DNA of 64,000 bases from Ruegeria sp. R14_0 (GCF_017743975.1 NZ_JAGHRC010000004.1:186001-250000), one strand, 5' to 3'. Numbered from the stretch's first letter, positions 26,713 to 36,779 are shown. The notes: a model not told the origin generated them from the sequence alone. A program made the numbers and translations.

Positions 26713-27414
26713 TTAATCTGCGCGCGAGGTCAGGAATGACTTGATGTCGTCGCCGTCTGTTGCAGCGTGGTGTTGCAGCTGACTTGGTGTCTTTCCGGCC
26801 AGAGTTTCGATGACTTCCTGATAGCGTTCTTGATGGCCCGGTGGCAGGCTGTGGGCAATGCCTTGGTGGCAATCGATGCAGGTCATGTTTTCGTCGATGG
26901 CGCGCTGGTGCTCCGAGGCGGCGCGCGCCTCTTGCAGCGTAAAGTCCATATAGTCGAAGTTGTGACAGTTGCGGCATTCGCGGCTGTCAGACGCCTTCAT
27001 CTTTTTCCAGACGGCCGTCGCCATGCTCAGACGATGCTCTTCGTATTTTTCGGGCGTGCTGATCGTCCCGACAAGCTCGTGATAGACGTCCTTGACCGCC
27101 ATGATCTTGGCTTTGATCTTGTGGTTCCATTCGTGCGGCACGTGGCAATCGGAACAGATGGCCCGCACACCCGAGTGGTTGTTGTAGTGGATCGTTTCAC
27201 GGTATTCGCCGAGGTTGGTTTCCATCGTATGGCAGGAAACGCAGAATTCTTCGGTGTTGGTCAGCTCAAGCGTCCAGTGGAACCCGCCCCAGAACAGGAT
27301 GCCGGCCAAAAATCCCGCGAGGATCAGAAAGCCAGAGCTAAATGCAACCGCGGGCGTCCAGATCCAGTTCCAGAGGCGGCCAATCCAACCGCGCTTTTCA
27401 GGGGAGTCTGCCAT
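26713..27414 (-). CDS. napC: NapC/NirT-type tetraheme cytochrome c
   Basis: 233 residues. One N-terminal membrane anchor (about 22-45, WIWTPAVAFSSGFLILAGFL) and four CxxCH heme motifs (CVSCH, CSDCH, CRNCH, CIDCH). It transfers electrons from the quinol pool to the periplasmic NapAB complex. The gene starts 29 bases after the napB stop and ends the recognisable nap set. Confidence 0.95.
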   Translation of the reverse strand: MADSPEKRGWIGRLWNWIWTPAVAFSSGFLILAGFLAGILFWGGFHWTLELTNTEEFCVSCHTMETNLGEYRETIHYNNHSGVRAICSDCHVPHEWNHKIKAKIMAVKDVYHELVGTISTPEKYEEHRLSMATAVWKKMKASDSRECRNCHNFDYMDFTLQEARAASEHQRAIDENMTCIDCHQGIAHSLPPGHQERYQEVIETLAGKTPSQLQHHAATDGDDIKSFLTSRAD

Positions 27415-27443
27415 GTCGGTGCTCCTTTCAATCTTGCGTTGGA

Positions 27444-27881
27444 TTAATTGCCCGAGGACGGCTGAAAGACGTTTTCAACCAATGGCGGCGCGTCGGCTTG
27501 CGGAACGTGGCACTGGTTGCAGAAATAGCGGGTGCCCGCGATGTGATCCAATTCGTTGCCATCGCGATCCAGATAGTGGGTCATCGAAAGGGTCGGTGCG
27601 TTGCGTTCCCCGGCCTTGGTCCAATCGTGACAGGACAGGCACTGGTTTGTGCGTGTGTCGATCTGGTATTGCTCGATCGAATGTGGGATCAACGGCGGCT
27701 GCTGGCGGTAATTGCGCTGCATGCGTCCTTCGACGTTCTTGTGAACTTTATTAAGGGGGATAAGCTCATCCACTTCGGCCCCGCGCAGGGTTTCGACATT
27801 GGCAGATTGCGCAAGAGCGAACCCGCCCAAGAGTAATACGGGAATAAGGGCTAAAAGGCCTGTACGGATTGGCTTGTTCAT
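27444..27881 (-). CDS. napB: Periplasmic nitrate reductase diheme subunit NapB
   Basis: 145 residues. Signal peptide (about residues 1-25, MNKPIRTGLLALIPVLLLGG) and two heme motifs, CLSCH and CNQCH. It receives electrons from the quinol-side cytochrome and passes them to NapA in the periplasm. The gene lies 12 bases after napH and 29 before napC. Confidence 0.95.
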   Translation of the reverse strand: MNKPIRTGLLALIPVLLLGGFALAQSANVETLRGAEVDELIPLNKVHKNVEGRMQRNYRQQPPLIPHSIEQYQIDTRTNQCLSCHDWTKAGERNAPTLSMTHYLDRDGNELDHIAGTRYFCNQCHVPQADAPPLVENVFQPSSGN

Positions 27882-27893
27882 CTTGGCACTCCC

Positions 27894-28811
27894 TTAGATA
27901 GGTCTGGCTTCGCGCGGATCGGGCGCGGGAACTGGATCGGAAGGCTCGGCGATCTGGTCGTCGAACCGGTGAGTAAATCTGAAGACGTCAACAGCGCAGA
28001 CGTCGATGCAACGCCCACATGTGGTGCAGTCGGGGGACAGGATCAGGGGCGTTGATCCCGATTTGCCTTTCAGTGCGGGCGAGATGACCTGATTTTCGGG
28101 GCAAACTGCATAGCAATCCATGCAGTCATCGCAGGCCGCACGGTTTGCGGCGCTGACCCTCAGCAGGCCCTTTGCACCAATCAGCCCATAGAAGGCGCCG
28201 ACCGGGCAGATGTGACCGCACCAACCGTGGCGGGCCACAAAAACATCGAAGACAAAGATCGCCACAATCATGGCCCATACGAACCCTGCGCCGAAGATCA
28301 GACCGCGGTGTAACATGGTGATCGGGTTAACCAATTCCCACGCAATCACGCCCGTCGCGCCCGAGACGATCAGCACAGTGGCCAATATCCAAAGGCGCGT
28401 GCCGCGCTTGGGTTGCCAACCCTTCGGCAGGTCAAGTCGTCTGTGAAGCCAGTTGGCCGCATCGGTGACCGGGTTGATTGGGCAGACCCACGAGCAATAG
28501 ATGCGCCCACCGATCAGAGCGTATGCGACCAGAACGATCAATCCACCGATCAGCGCGGTCATCTCGGGCCAGTGCCCAGCTACCACGCTTTGCAGCAGGA
28601 TCAGCGGGTCCGTTAGTGGCAATACGCCCAGTGTCAGAGACCCGGCAAGAGTGCCCTGAACGATCCAAACTCCGAACCACGGCCCCATCAGGAACAGGAC
28701 AAGAAAGCAAACCTGGCTTGCTCGACGCAACAACAGGTATTTGTGGGCGCGCACCCAGCCTTTCTCGTCGATAGCCTCTTGACCGACCGGGATTTGTGTG
28801 CGGGCGCTCAT
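27894..28811 (-). CDS. napH: NapH membrane ferredoxin-type quinol dehydrogenase subunit
   Basis: 305 residues with four or more membrane segments, a cytoplasmic CxxxCP motif region ([13 protein letters not shown], and [10 protein letters not shown]) typical of NapH, and two 4Fe-4S clusters near the C-terminus ([12 protein letters not shown] and [11 protein letters not shown]). With NapG it forms an alternative route of electrons from quinol to NapB. Start overlaps the napG stop by four bases. Confidence 0.95.
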   Translation of the reverse strand: MSARTQIPVGQEAIDEKGWVRAHKYLLLRRASQVCFLVLFLMGPWFGVWIVQGTLAGSLTLGVLPLTDPLILLQSVVAGHWPEMTALIGGLIVLVAYALIGGRIYCSWVCPINPVTDAANWLHRRLDLPKGWQPKRGTRLWILATVLIVSGATGVIAWELVNPITMLHRGLIFGAGFVWAMIVAIFVFDVFVARHGWCGHICPVGAFYGLIGAKGLLRVSAANRAACDDCMDCYAVCPENQVISPALKGKSGSTPLILSPDCTTCGRCIDVCAVDVFRFTHRFDDQIAEPSDPVPAPDPREARPI

Positions 28812-29626
28812 TGTCCGGCCCCCGGCAAATTATAAGTGGGCGCGAAGCCGCCGGGTGTGGTCAGGTTGTCTGTGCCTGGTCCGGGCAGGCGGTCGGGCAA
28901 GTCGATGATACCTTCGACGAGGGGGCCGCCTTTGGCCTCTTTCTCTTCCCAGCCCCTGCGGTAGTGATCGGCGCTGCTACCCCGCGCCAGACGGGCAGGC
29001 AGAACCTTGATGGCCGCCTCGGGCAAGACACAGCTTTTCTCGCACATGCCGCAGCCCGTGCAGCGATCGGCGTGAACGGTCGGGATGAACATCGCATGAT
29101 GGCCCGAGCGTTCGTTGTGGGCCGTTTCCAGCGTAATCGCCTCGTCAATCACCGGGCAAACCCGGTAACAGACGTCGCAGCGCAGCCCGAGGAAGTTCAG
29201 GCAGTTTTCCTGATCGACCAGAACAGCGACACCCATCTTGGCGTCGTCAATATCATCGAGATCTGGATCAAGCGCGCCAGTAGGGCATGCGGCCACGCAA
29301 GGGATGTCGTCACACATTTCGCACGGCACGTCGCGCGCGGTGAAATAGGGTGTTCCGGTTGCCACCGCATCCGACCCCAATTCTGCCAGTTTCAGCGTGT
29401 CGTAGGGACAGTCCCGAACGCACAGCCCGCAGCGGATGCATGCCGATAGAAACTCCTTTTCGGGTAGTGCGCCGGGGGGGCGCAATGCCTCGGCCGGCAA
29501 TGCGCGGGCGTCGCGGGCAAGCCAGGCCAGCAATGACCCGGCGACCACGCAGCCACCCGTCGCCCGCGCCGCATCCTGCAGGAAGCGACGCCTTTGCGGC
29601 GAAAGGGGTTTACCTTCGAAGGGCAT
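28808..29626 (-). CDS. napG: NapG ferredoxin-type electron carrier
   Basis: 272 residues with four cysteine clusters ([26 protein letters not shown], a CDVCYRVCP region, [11 protein letters not shown]). The N-terminal RRRFLQ with a following hydrophobic stretch is a Tat signal, so the protein is periplasmic. Works with NapH. The start is 27 bases after the napA stop. Confidence 0.94.
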   Translation of the reverse strand: MPFEGKPLSPQRRRFLQDAARATGGCVVAGSLLAWLARDARALPAEALRPPGALPEKEFLSACIRCGLCVRDCPYDTLKLAELGSDAVATGTPYFTARDVPCEMCDDIPCVAACPTGALDPDLDDIDDAKMGVAVLVDQENCLNFLGLRCDVCYRVCPVIDEAITLETAHNERSGHHAMFIPTVHADRCTGCGMCEKSCVLPEAAIKVLPARLARGSSADHYRRGWEEKEAKGGPLVEGIIDLPDRLPGPGTDNLTTPGGFAPTYNLPGAGQ

Positions 29627-29653
29627 GGGGACGACCTTTGCCTCGCTAGTCCG

Positions 29654-32146
29654 TTACGCGCGCTCGACCTTGCAGGCGCATTTCTTGTAGTCGGTCTCTT
29701 TCGACAACGGGCAGGTTGCGTCCAGCGTCAGCTTGTTGGTCAACTGGTGCTCGTCGAACCAAGGCATAAAGACCAACCCGCGCGGTACCTTGTTGCGACC
29801 GCGGGTCTCGACCCGGCTGGTAACCTCGCCCCGGCGGGTGGACAGAACGATCTCCTGCCCGCGGCGCAAACCGCGATCCTTTGCGTCCTCTGGATGCATG
29901 TAGACGACAGCGGACGGATAAGCGCGGTGCAGTTCCGGAACGCGGCGTGTCATCGAGCCAGAATGCCAGTGCTCGAGCACGCGACCAGTGGACAGCCACA
30001 GATCGTACTCGTCATCCGGAACCTCAGCAGCTGGTTCATAAGGCGCAAAGATGATCTTGGCCTTGCCGTCTTTGTGGCCGTAGAACTTCACGCCCGCGCC
30101 TTCGGGCACGTAAGGATCGAAGCCTTCGCGGAAACGATAGAGCGTTTCTTTGCCGTCGACGACCGGCCAGCGCATGCCGCGGGCTTCGTGGTACATCTCG
30201 AACGGGGCCAGATCGTGTGCGTGGCCGCGACCGAAATCGGCGTATTCTTCGAACAGCCCTTTCTGCACATAGAAGCCGAAGTGTTCGGCATCGTCGTTAT
30301 GGAACCCTTCTGCCGTTTCGGACAGCGGGAACTGATCGACCTTGCCGTTGGCATAAAGCACGTCGAACATTGTCTTACCACGGTGCTCGGGCATTTTGGC
30401 CAGCAGTTCCTCGCCCCAGACCTCTTCGACGGTGAAGCGCTTGGAAAACTCCATCAATTGCCACAGGTCGGATTTTGCTTCACCCGGTGCCTGTACCTGC
30501 TGCCGCCAGAATTGAGTGCGGCGTTCTGCGTTGCCGTAGGCACCTTCCTTTTCAACCCACATGGCGGTGGGCAGGATCAGGTCCGCGGAGACGGCGGTGA
30601 CCGTCGGGTAAGGGTCGGACACGGTGATGAAGTTGTCCGGGTTGCGATAGCCGGGATAGCCTTCTTCGTTGATATTGGGCGCGGCCTGCATGTTGTTGTT
30701 GCATTGCACCCAGTAAGCGTTCAGGTCGCCATCCTTCAACTTGCGGTGCTGTAGCACGGCGTGGAAGCCGGGCTTGGGCGGAATGGTGCCCTCGGGGATG
30801 TTCCATGCGGTTTCGCAAATCTTGCGGTGCTCATCATTGGCCACGACCATGTCAGCAGGCAGGCGGTGGGCAAAGGTGCCAACCTCACGCGCGGTGCCGC
30901 AGGCCGAGGGCTGGCCGGTCAGCGAGAAGGGCGAGTTGCCGGGTTCGGAGATTTTACCAACCAGAAGGTGCACGTTGTACATCAGCGAATTCACCCACGA
31001 TCCACGGGTGTGCTGGTTGAAACCCATCGTCCAAAGGCTCATGACCTTGCGGGTCGGGTCGGCATATTGTTGCGCGAGTTTCTCGAGCTTTTCAGCCGGA
31101 ACACCGGACAGTTCCGAAGTATACTCCAGCGTGTAGGGCGCAACCGCTTCGGCGTATTCCTCAAAGCTGATTGTTTCGAGTTTACCTGAGTCCGGGTTCT
31201 CGGCCTCTTGTTGCAATGGGTTGGTCTCACGCAGGCCATAGCCGATGTCGGTCGCGGTCTTTGTGATGTTCACGTGGTTGCGGACGAAGTATTCGTTCAC
31301 CGCGTTGTTTTGGATAATGTAATTGGCGATGTAGTTCAGGATCGCCAGATCGGTCTGCGGTTCAAACACGATACCATTGTCGGCCAGTTCGAAGGAGCGG
31401 TGTTCAAAGGTCGACAGAACGTGCACCTCACAACCCGGCTTTGTCAGGCGCGTATCGGTCAGGCGCGACCACAGGATCGGGTGCATTTCGGCCATGTTCG
31501 AGCCCCACAGCACAAAGGTGTCCGCGTGCTCGAGGTCGTCATAACAGCCCATCGGCTCATCAATGCCAAAGGTGCGCATAAAGCCCACCACGGCCGAGGC
31601 CATGCAGTGGCGCGCGTTGGGGTCAATGTTGTTCGATCGGAAACCTGCCTTCATCAACTTGGAGGCAGCGTAGCCTTCCCAGACGGTCCACTGACCGGAC
31701 CCGAACATGCCGACGCTGGTCGGACCTTTCTTGGCCAGAGCCTCTTTCCACTTGGCGGCCATGATATCAAAAGCCTCGTCCCAGCTGACGGGCTCGAACT
31801 CGCCATTCTTGTCGTATTCGCCATTGGTTTTGCGCAGCAAAGGTGTCGTCAGGCGGTCCTTGCCATACATGATTTTGGACAGGAAATAGCCCTTGATGCA
31901 GTTCAGGCCCCGGTTCACAGGCGCATCAGGGTCGCCTTGAGTTGCGACAACGCGACCATCTTTTGTGCCAACAAGAACGGAACAACCAGTGCCACAGAAA
32001 CGGCACGCGGCCTTGTCCCAGCGGATATCTGGCACACCAACCTGGGCACTGGCCTGACCAGCCGCAAGCGGGATGCCGGCAGCTGACGCCGTTGCTGCGG
32101 CTGCTGAGGCCTTTAGAAAAGTCCGACGAGATTCAGAATGTGTCAT
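29654..32146 (-). CDS. napA: Periplasmic nitrate reductase catalytic subunit NapA
   Basis: 830 residues, full length. A Tat signal (SRRTFLK, cleaved near QASAQ), 4Fe-4S ligands Cys48, Cys51, Cys55 and Cys83, and the molybdenum-ligating cysteine probably Cys181 (NARHCMASA). It reduces nitrate to nitrite with a bis-MGD molybdenum centre. The start overlaps napD by ATGA. No decay is visible. In an aerobic marine host it can serve redox balancing as well as anaerobic respiration. Confidence 0.97.
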   Translation of the reverse strand: MTHSESRRTFLKASAAAATASAAGIPLAAGQASAQVGVPDIRWDKAACRFCGTGCSVLVGTKDGRVVATQGDPDAPVNRGLNCIKGYFLSKIMYGKDRLTTPLLRKTNGEYDKNGEFEPVSWDEAFDIMAAKWKEALAKKGPTSVGMFGSGQWTVWEGYAASKLMKAGFRSNNIDPNARHCMASAVVGFMRTFGIDEPMGCYDDLEHADTFVLWGSNMAEMHPILWSRLTDTRLTKPGCEVHVLSTFEHRSFELADNGIVFEPQTDLAILNYIANYIIQNNAVNEYFVRNHVNITKTATDIGYGLRETNPLQQEAENPDSGKLETISFEEYAEAVAPYTLEYTSELSGVPAEKLEKLAQQYADPTRKVMSLWTMGFNQHTRGSWVNSLMYNVHLLVGKISEPGNSPFSLTGQPSACGTAREVGTFAHRLPADMVVANDEHRKICETAWNIPEGTIPPKPGFHAVLQHRKLKDGDLNAYWVQCNNNMQAAPNINEEGYPGYRNPDNFITVSDPYPTVTAVSADLILPTAMWVEKEGAYGNAERRTQFWRQQVQAPGEAKSDLWQLMEFSKRFTVEEVWGEELLAKMPEHRGKTMFDVLYANGKVDQFPLSETAEGFHNDDAEHFGFYVQKGLFEEYADFGRGHAHDLAPFEMYHEARGMRWPVVDGKETLYRFREGFDPYVPEGAGVKFYGHKDGKAKIIFAPYEPAAEVPDDEYDLWLSTGRVLEHWHSGSMTRRVPELHRAYPSAVVYMHPEDAKDRGLRRGQEIVLSTRRGEVTSRVETRGRNKVPRGLVFMPWFDEHQLTNKLTLDATCPLSKETDYKKCACKVERA

Positions 32147-32436
32147 TGCTTGGGCCTCCGGCTGGTGGTTGGGCTTGGGGCATCGGGCTGCGGATCGGCA
32201 TCCGCGAGATCCTCGAAATGATGATAGGTAAGAGTCAGTGAGATCACGCCCGGAATTTGGTGCAGTTCCATGATGGTTTCGGACGCAAGTCGGGTAGGGG
32301 TGTCCTCGACAACGACAACGAAACGCCCATCTTCCGTTTCGGCGTGTATCTCGACACCTTGTGTATCGTTCATCGCGCGCGCTGCGGCGCTGGCGTGGTC
32401 AGGGGCGACATGGGCAAGGCAACCGCAGATGTTCAT
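32143..32436 (-). CDS. napD: NapD chaperone for the NapA Tat signal
   Basis: 97 residues, with the family's [17 protein letters not shown] start and the [12 protein letters not shown] segment. It binds the NapA twin-arginine signal before export. Overlaps the start of napA and the end of napF by ATGA. Confidence 0.92.
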   Translation of the reverse strand: MNICGCLAHVAPDHASAAARAMNDTQGVEIHAETEDGRFVVVVEDTPTRLASETIMELHQIPGVISLTLTYHHFEDLADADPQPDAPSPTTSRRPKQ

Positions 32437-32948
32437 TGAAGGGCTTCCATTTGAGCTTCGGGTTGACGTTCAAGGGCAATTGCGTCGGCAGGGCACAGGC
32501 CTGGGCAAATCCCGCACCCGTTGCACAGGGCGGCGTCCAGCCTGGGTTCTGCGCGCCCCCCGGTCAGCAGTGTGAATCGGATCGCGTTTTGTTCGCAGTT
32601 GTCCTGGCAAATGCGGCAGCTTACCCCGTTCATGGACAGACAACTCTCGGGCTTCAGCGCAGCCCGCCACGGCCAGTCAGACAGGCGGTCGATGTTTAGT
32701 GCATCCGTTGGGCAGGTCTGCGCGCAATCTCCGCAGAATGTGCAGGGGTCATCGGTGGGTTGAAATCGGGGGAAGCCATCAGCACCAATGGCGATTACAT
32801 CTTCGGGGCAAACCTCTGCGCAGTCACCGCATCTTGTACACAACTGGGGAAAGCTATGATCAATCGCACCCGGAGGTCTGGCAATTGGACCAGCCTCTTG
32901 TCGAATCCTAGCGCTTAGAAACGCGCGTCGGCTGGTCATTTGTTGCAT
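32433..32948 (-). CDS. napF: NapF ferredoxin-type protein
   Basis: 171 residues with several 4Fe-4S motifs (CTRCGDCAEVCP, CTFCGDCAQTCP, CNGCGICPGLCP). It is thought to assist cytoplasmic maturation of NapA. The first gene of the operon; the ATG at 32939 is an alternative start with no clearly better ribosome site. No napE gene was seen upstream. Confidence 0.93.
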   Translation of the reverse strand: MQQMTSRRAFLSARIRQEAGPIARPPGAIDHSFPQLCTRCGDCAEVCPEDVIAIGADGFPRFQPTDDPCTFCGDCAQTCPTDALNIDRLSDWPWRAALKPESCLSMNGVSCRICQDNCEQNAIRFTLLTGGRAEPRLDAALCNGCGICPGLCPADAIALERQPEAQMEALQ

Positions 32949-33019
32949 TGCATGCGACCTGGCTACACTCGATTCCTGTCATCAAGTGTATCGCATACCG
33001 CGATCCACATAGGATTTTT

Positions 33020-33033
33020 TTGATTCAGGTCAA
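33020..33033 (-). promoter_or_regulatory. FNR-like box upstream of nap
   Basis: TTGAT-TCAG-GTCAA, differing from the TTGAT-N4-ATCAA consensus by one base, about 72 bases before the napF start. The site is palindromic and in AT-rich DNA, so an Fnr/Dnr-type regulator probably activates nap under low oxygen. The Crp/Fnr gene at 21011 lacks the Fnr iron-sulfur cysteines and is not the obvious candidate. Confidence 0.6.
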
Positions 33034-33095
33034 TTTCGTGCCTAAAAAATAGGCTTATTGAGAAAATACTTATTCATATAAGTGATTTGTTCCAG

Positions 33096-34109
33096 TCAAC
33101 GACGCGGCCGCGCGGTTCGGATCAAAAGGATAAATACAAAAACGGACCCCAGCGATGTGGTCACGATCCCGACCGGCAGCTCCTGCGGCGCAAGTAGAAG
33201 GCGGCTCAGAATATCAGAGCCGGTCAGCAATGCGGCACCGACCACGGCAGCAGTTGGGACAAGCTGACGGTGTAGCGGGCCGGCAATCCCTCGTGCGATA
33301 TGGGGGACCATCAACCCAACAAATCCAATGACCCCGGCAACCGAGACAAAGACCGCTGTCGCAAGCGCCGCCACGAAGAACATTCGAAACCGCAGGCCCT
33401 GTACCGGCACACCAAGGGTGCTGGCTGTCAGATCTCCGGTCAGCAGGGCGTCCAGCCACCGGCTGCGGTACATGGCGTAGGCCAGGATCAATGCCAGACC
33501 GGCGATGACCAAGGGGAAGGTTTCCCACCGGGCAAGGCCCAGACCGCCCAGCATCCAAAAGATCACCGAATGCGCAGCACGGCTGTCGCCCGCGAAAATG
33601 AGGTAGTTGGTGATCGCAGAAAACAAAAACGACACCGCCAGCCCGGCCAGGATCAGTTTTTCAGGCGCGCTGGTGCGCAGTCCATGAACAAGTGCCAACA
33701 CAATCCCCGAGGCGACAAGACCGCCGCAAAACGCAGCAAGGGGGAGGGTCCAAAAGCCCAGCACATCCCCAGTTACCGTAATTACAAAAACAGCACCCGC
33801 CGCTGCGCCAGAGGACAGGCCGAACAGAAAGGGGTCAGCCAGATCGTTGCGCGTCGTCGTTTGCAAGACCACACCGACGATCCCCAATCCCGCACCAATC
33901 ACGGCGGCGAACAACGCGCGCGGCAGGCGCAGGTCAAACACGATTCGGTGGAGTGGGGACATCTCTCCGTCAACCAAACCGGTTCCAAGCAGGACACCGG
34001 TCAGCGCATCCGCGGCAGGGATTGAGGTGGTTCCGTAGACAGTCGAAATCAGCAAGAGGGCGGCCAAAACAGCCGCCCCCAGCAAAAGTGTCAGGCCCAG
34101 TCGGCCCAT
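33096..34109 (-). CDS. FecCD-type ABC transporter permease (cobalamin/corrinoid uptake, inferred)
   Basis: 337 residues with about ten membrane segments and the FecCD/BtuC hallmarks (LPRALFAAVIGAGLGIVGVVLQTTTRNDLADPFLFGLSSGAA near residue 58 and GLMVPHIAR near 268). Last gene of the riboswitch-controlled operon; it starts two bases after the binding-protein stop. The cobalamin riboswitch upstream makes a corrinoid the probable cargo, rather than a ferric siderophore as the family name suggests. Confidence 0.85.
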   Translation of the reverse strand: MGRLGLTLLLGAAVLAALLLISTVYGTTSIPAADALTGVLLGTGLVDGEMSPLHRIVFDLRLPRALFAAVIGAGLGIVGVVLQTTTRNDLADPFLFGLSSGAAAGAVFVITVTGDVLGFWTLPLAAFCGGLVASGIVLALVHGLRTSAPEKLILAGLAVSFLFSAITNYLIFAGDSRAAHSVIFWMLGGLGLARWETFPLVIAGLALILAYAMYRSRWLDALLTGDLTASTLGVPVQGLRFRMFFVAALATAVFVSVAGVIGFVGLMVPHIARGIAGPLHRQLVPTAAVVGAALLTGSDILSRLLLAPQELPVGIVTTSLGSVFVFILLIRTARPRR

Positions 34110-34110
34110 A

Positions 34111-35061
34111 TCAGTTCAGGCCCGGGTGCATGGCCTCGGCCATTTTCGCAATCGCTTCGATGTTTGCCGGTCCGGGGGTCAGCTCCTCATAGCGCAGACC
34201 GATCCAGCGTTCGTTTTTGACCGCGTCTGTCTGAGACATCACCGGATGTTCTTGCAGGAACTTGAACGTGTCCGCGGCTCCGTTGCCGGTCTGGTAGTCC
34301 AGAAGAACAAGGAATTCGGGGTTCGAGGCGGCGACGGCCTCCCACGAGGTGCGGCCCCAGCTGGTATCCATGTCGTGGGTGACGTTCTCACCACCTGCGG
34401 CTGCGATCATTGCGTCAGGGATGGCAAATTTGCCAGCGGTAAACGGCGCGTCGGCAGGGCCATCCAACAGGAAAACGCGCGGTTTCGCCAGATCGGCAGT
34501 CTTTGCCTCGATGGCCGCCAATTGTTCTTTCCAGCCGTCGACCAGCGCGTTGGCCTTATCTTCGACATGCATCACCGTGCCCAGACGCAGGACGTCATTG
34601 AACAACAGGTCCATGCTGGCCTCGGGGCGGTTTTTGTCCAGATGAACGCAGCTTTCGGTCAGGATCATCGTCTTGATGCCAAACGGCTCAAGCGTGTCCG
34701 GGGTCACATCGCCGCCGGGCTTCATGCCATAGTACCAACCGGCAAAGAACAGGTCAGGCTCGACCGCGACCAGATTTTCCACGGTCGGGTATTTCGGGGC
34801 CAGCTCGGGGATGTCACCGCGCAGCGTATCGAATTCTGGGCTGGTCTTGTACCAACCGGTGATGCCGGTGAGGCCGACGATATTGTCCTGCAGACCCAGC
34901 GCAAAAGCCATGTCGGTCATGTTCATGTCGTGGACGACCAGCCGCTCGGGCTGTGTTTCAAAGACCAGGGGTTCACCGCAATTGTCGACAGTGATCTCGT
35001 GCGCCGTCGCAGTGGTGGCCAAGCCGCCAATCAGGGCTGCGTACCAAAATGTGTTTTTCAT
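34111..35061 (-). CDS. ABC transporter periplasmic binding protein, FepB/BtuF-type (corrinoid, inferred)
   Basis: 316 residues. Signal peptide about residues 1-20 (ending TATAHE) and two lobes joined by a long helix, class III periplasmic-binding fold with VVHDMNMTDMAFALGL near residue 42. The ligand is inferred from the riboswitch to be cobalamin or a corrinoid; homologous proteins bind ferric chelates and cobalamin alike. It lies 10 bases after the ATPase stop. Confidence 0.85.
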   Translation of the reverse strand: MKNTFWYAALIGGLATTATAHEITVDNCGEPLVFETQPERLVVHDMNMTDMAFALGLQDNIVGLTGITGWYKTSPEFDTLRGDIPELAPKYPTVENLVAVEPDLFFAGWYYGMKPGGDVTPDTLEPFGIKTMILTESCVHLDKNRPEASMDLLFNDVLRLGTVMHVEDKANALVDGWKEQLAAIEAKTADLAKPRVFLLDGPADAPFTAGKFAIPDAMIAAAGGENVTHDMDTSWGRTSWEAVAASNPEFLVLLDYQTGNGAADTFKFLQEHPVMSQTDAVKNERWIGLRYEELTPGPANIEAIAKMAEAMHPGLN

Positions 35062-35071
35062 GCTCGGTTCC

Positions 35072-35848
35072 TTAATTTGAGCGTTTGGTTCTTCGGATAT
35101 CCAGCGCCGGGATCACGCGGCCTTCGTGTTGAAAGCACAGGTAGTCGACACCAAAAGTTTCACGGACCCGTTCTGGGGTCAGAACGTCGGGCACCAGTCC
35201 AAATCCGGTCAGGTGCGCGGATTTCATCAAGGCGACATGAGTGGCGAATTCCGGGATCATGACCAGATCGTGGACGATCATGACCACCGTGATGCCAAGC
35301 TCAGCCACCAGCGACAGCATCCGGCCTTTGGCGTCCGGGTCGAGGTGGTTGGTGGGCTCGTCCAGAAAAAGCAGGGACGGGTTCTGCGCCAGTGCCCGCG
35401 CAATATGCGCGCGCTGGCGTTCGCCGCCTGACAGCACGCCCATTCGCTTGTCTTCCAGGGTGCTCAGGCCGGTCAGTTGCAGAATGCGGTCCAGTTCTGC
35501 GGCATGCTCATTGGCAGATCGATCTGCTCGGATCGGAATTTGACCCAGCGCCACATAGTCCCGCAGGAACAAGCGTCCGTCAGGCGTTTCCTGCTGACCA
35601 ACGACTGCAATCATGCGCGCGCGATCCACGGCAGATAGTTGCCTCAGACTGCGCCCTTTCAAAAGGACGTCGCCCAGCACGATCTCTTCGATCCCACACA
35701 GCAGATTGAGCAATGTCGTTTTGCCCGCCCCGTTTGGACCGGCAATCGCCAGGATCGCGCCCTCTTCCAGATCGAAATTGATGTCTTTCAACAGGATGTC
35801 GCCGTTCAGCGCGTAGTATTCCAGCCCGTGCGCTTCAAGGAAAGTCAT
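35072..35848 (-). CDS. ABC transporter ATP-binding protein, FepC/BtuD-type (corrinoid, inferred)
   Basis: 258 residues. Walker A is GPNGAGKTT near residue 38, signature LSGGERQRA, Walker B LLFLDEPTNHLD. The start overlaps the DUF1636 gene by ATGA. This energises the permease encoded at 33096. The specificity is inferred from the cobalamin riboswitch. Confidence 0.9.
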   Translation of the reverse strand: MTFLEAHGLEYYALNGDILLKDINFDLEEGAILAIAGPNGAGKTTLLNLLCGIEEIVLGDVLLKGRSLRQLSAVDRARMIAVVGQQETPDGRLFLRDYVALGQIPIRADRSANEHAAELDRILQLTGLSTLEDKRMGVLSGGERQRAHIARALAQNPSLLFLDEPTNHLDPDAKGRMLSLVAELGITVVMIVHDLVMIPEFATHVALMKSAHLTGFGLVPDVLTPERVRETFGVDYLCFQHEGRVIPALDIRRTKRSN

Positions 35849-36201
35849 AGGCTGTCCTCCTGCGGGATCCGCGGTAGTCGTGCGAGCGTTTTGTCGTACA
35901 ACGCGCGCGGTCGTTGGGTCGCGTTTGTCCAGCCATCTTCGGTGTCGCGGTACTGGCCGGCAAATTCAACCAAAGCCTCCACGTCCTGGTCTGACAGGAT
36001 GTCACCGAACAGGTATTGCGCTTTGCCTTCTGCCTGAAAGCCAACAGTCGTGGGCCGTTCGCAGCCTGCCATGCAGTTCACCCTGCGAATTTCAAAGTCA
36101 GCAGGTAGCTTCTGCGCAAGCGCTTGGTGCATTGCTTCTGCACGAATATCACCTTCGCAGGTTTCACAGATAAGTAGAAAATGATCGGGTTTAATTTGCA
36201 T
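35845..36201 (-). CDS. DUF1636 protein, ferredoxin-like (thioredoxin-fold [2Fe-2S] type)
   Basis: 118 residues. Four cysteines in the order C-x2-C (CETC near residue 12) and C-x3-C (CMAGC near 43) match the [2Fe-2S] thioredoxin-like ferredoxin arrangement. The DUF1636 family is common beside cobalamin genes. The start codon lies inside a stem-loop with the upstream leader ORF. The role may be electron transfer for corrinoid reduction, but it has not been shown. Confidence 0.82.
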   Translation of the reverse strand: MQIKPDHFLLICETCEGDIRAEAMHQALAQKLPADFEIRRVNCMAGCERPTTVGFQAEGKAQYLFGDILSDQDVEALVEFAGQYRDTEDGWTNATQRPRALYDKTLARLPRIPQEDSL

Positions 36202-36239
36202 TTCTCGCTCCGCTTACCGCCGAGTCGAGCGAAATGCAA
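36196..36239 (-). promoter_or_regulatory. Stem-loop covering the DUF1636 start codon
   Basis: On the minus strand, 9+4 base arms (TTGCATTTC/GAAATGCAA and GCTC/GAGC, with a two-base bulge and a 16-base loop) enclose the leader ORF's stop in the loop and the DUF1636 ATG in the 3' arm. Part of the DUF1636 ribosome site (GGAGCGAG) lies in the stem. Translation of the leader would pass through the 5' arm and open the structure. Confidence 0.6.
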
Positions 36240-36264
36240 TGTTATAACGTCTCAGACGTTTCAT
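36214..36264 (-). CDS. 16-residue leader peptide between cobalamin riboswitch and DUF1636 gene
   Basis: ATG to TAA encoding MKRLRRYNIAFRSTRR, with a strong ribosome site (GGAAGGAGG) 4-5 bases before the ATG, stronger than that of the following gene. Just after its start is a 7-base inverted repeat (AACGTCT-AGACGTT, one base apart). Its stop lies in the loop of the stem that hides the DUF1636 start. Basic, not membrane-like, so it is probably a translational switch and not a functional protein. Confidence 0.6.
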   Translation of the reverse strand: MKRLRRYNIAFRSTRR

Positions 36265-36310
36265 ATCGCCTCCTTCCAGGACGCCCCGCCCTGGGTTGGT
36301 TGAACACTTG

Positions 36311-36486
36311 ATGGCAGGTCTCCTGACTTGCGGGTCATGGCTTGGCCAACCTTCCCGGCCCTTTTGGCCAGTGGATATTTTGGCGTCGCTTACCGCTTAC
36401 AGTTGCGGGGGCAGTCACGGACTTGGCGCCTGTCGGCAACCTCACCGTATTCCCTTTTCATCCCTTGGCGAACCAGAGGGAACCAT
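36311..36486 (-). promoter_or_regulatory. Cobalamin (B12) riboswitch
   Basis: On the minus strand the B12 box AGTCAGGAGACCTGCCAT lies at 36328-36311. Upstream are GATGAAAAGGGAATACGGTG (the conserved P3-side core near 36458), the GCCCCCGCAACTGTAAGCGG segment near 36410, and the 5' part of P1 near 36484. The order and spacing of conserved elements fit the AdoCbl/cobalamin riboswitch, and the downstream operon is an ABC importer of the BtuCDF type, so adenosylcobalamin or cobalamin would repress its expression. Confidence 0.92.
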
Positions 36487-36779
36487 CGTGGATGATGAGT
36501 GCCTGAGTTCAGAATTTGGGTCAAGAATAAACCTGCGTGCGCCAGGACACGCCTGCGCGATGCGGTCTGCCGCATCAGTGTCACAGACCTCTGCTAGGCC
36601 ATGTGACGCGGTATCACAGGCGTGGTTGTATCGGGGCTAACCAATTGTCATTCGCAAAGAACTTGAATACGCTGCAGCGCAGAAAAGCTGGAAGTCGAGG
36701 AAAGTGATCAACACGATCCAGGGCCAGAGACCTGGCCACGAGCATTGACATCATCATTCAAAAACCAAAGCCAAACATC

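Noticed and set aside
33068-33083. ACTTAT-TCAT-ATAAGT palindrome between the corrinoid permease and nap
   Set aside because: Six-base arms in AT-rich DNA are not unusual. It might be an extra site at the nap promoter, but no match to a known regulator was recognised.
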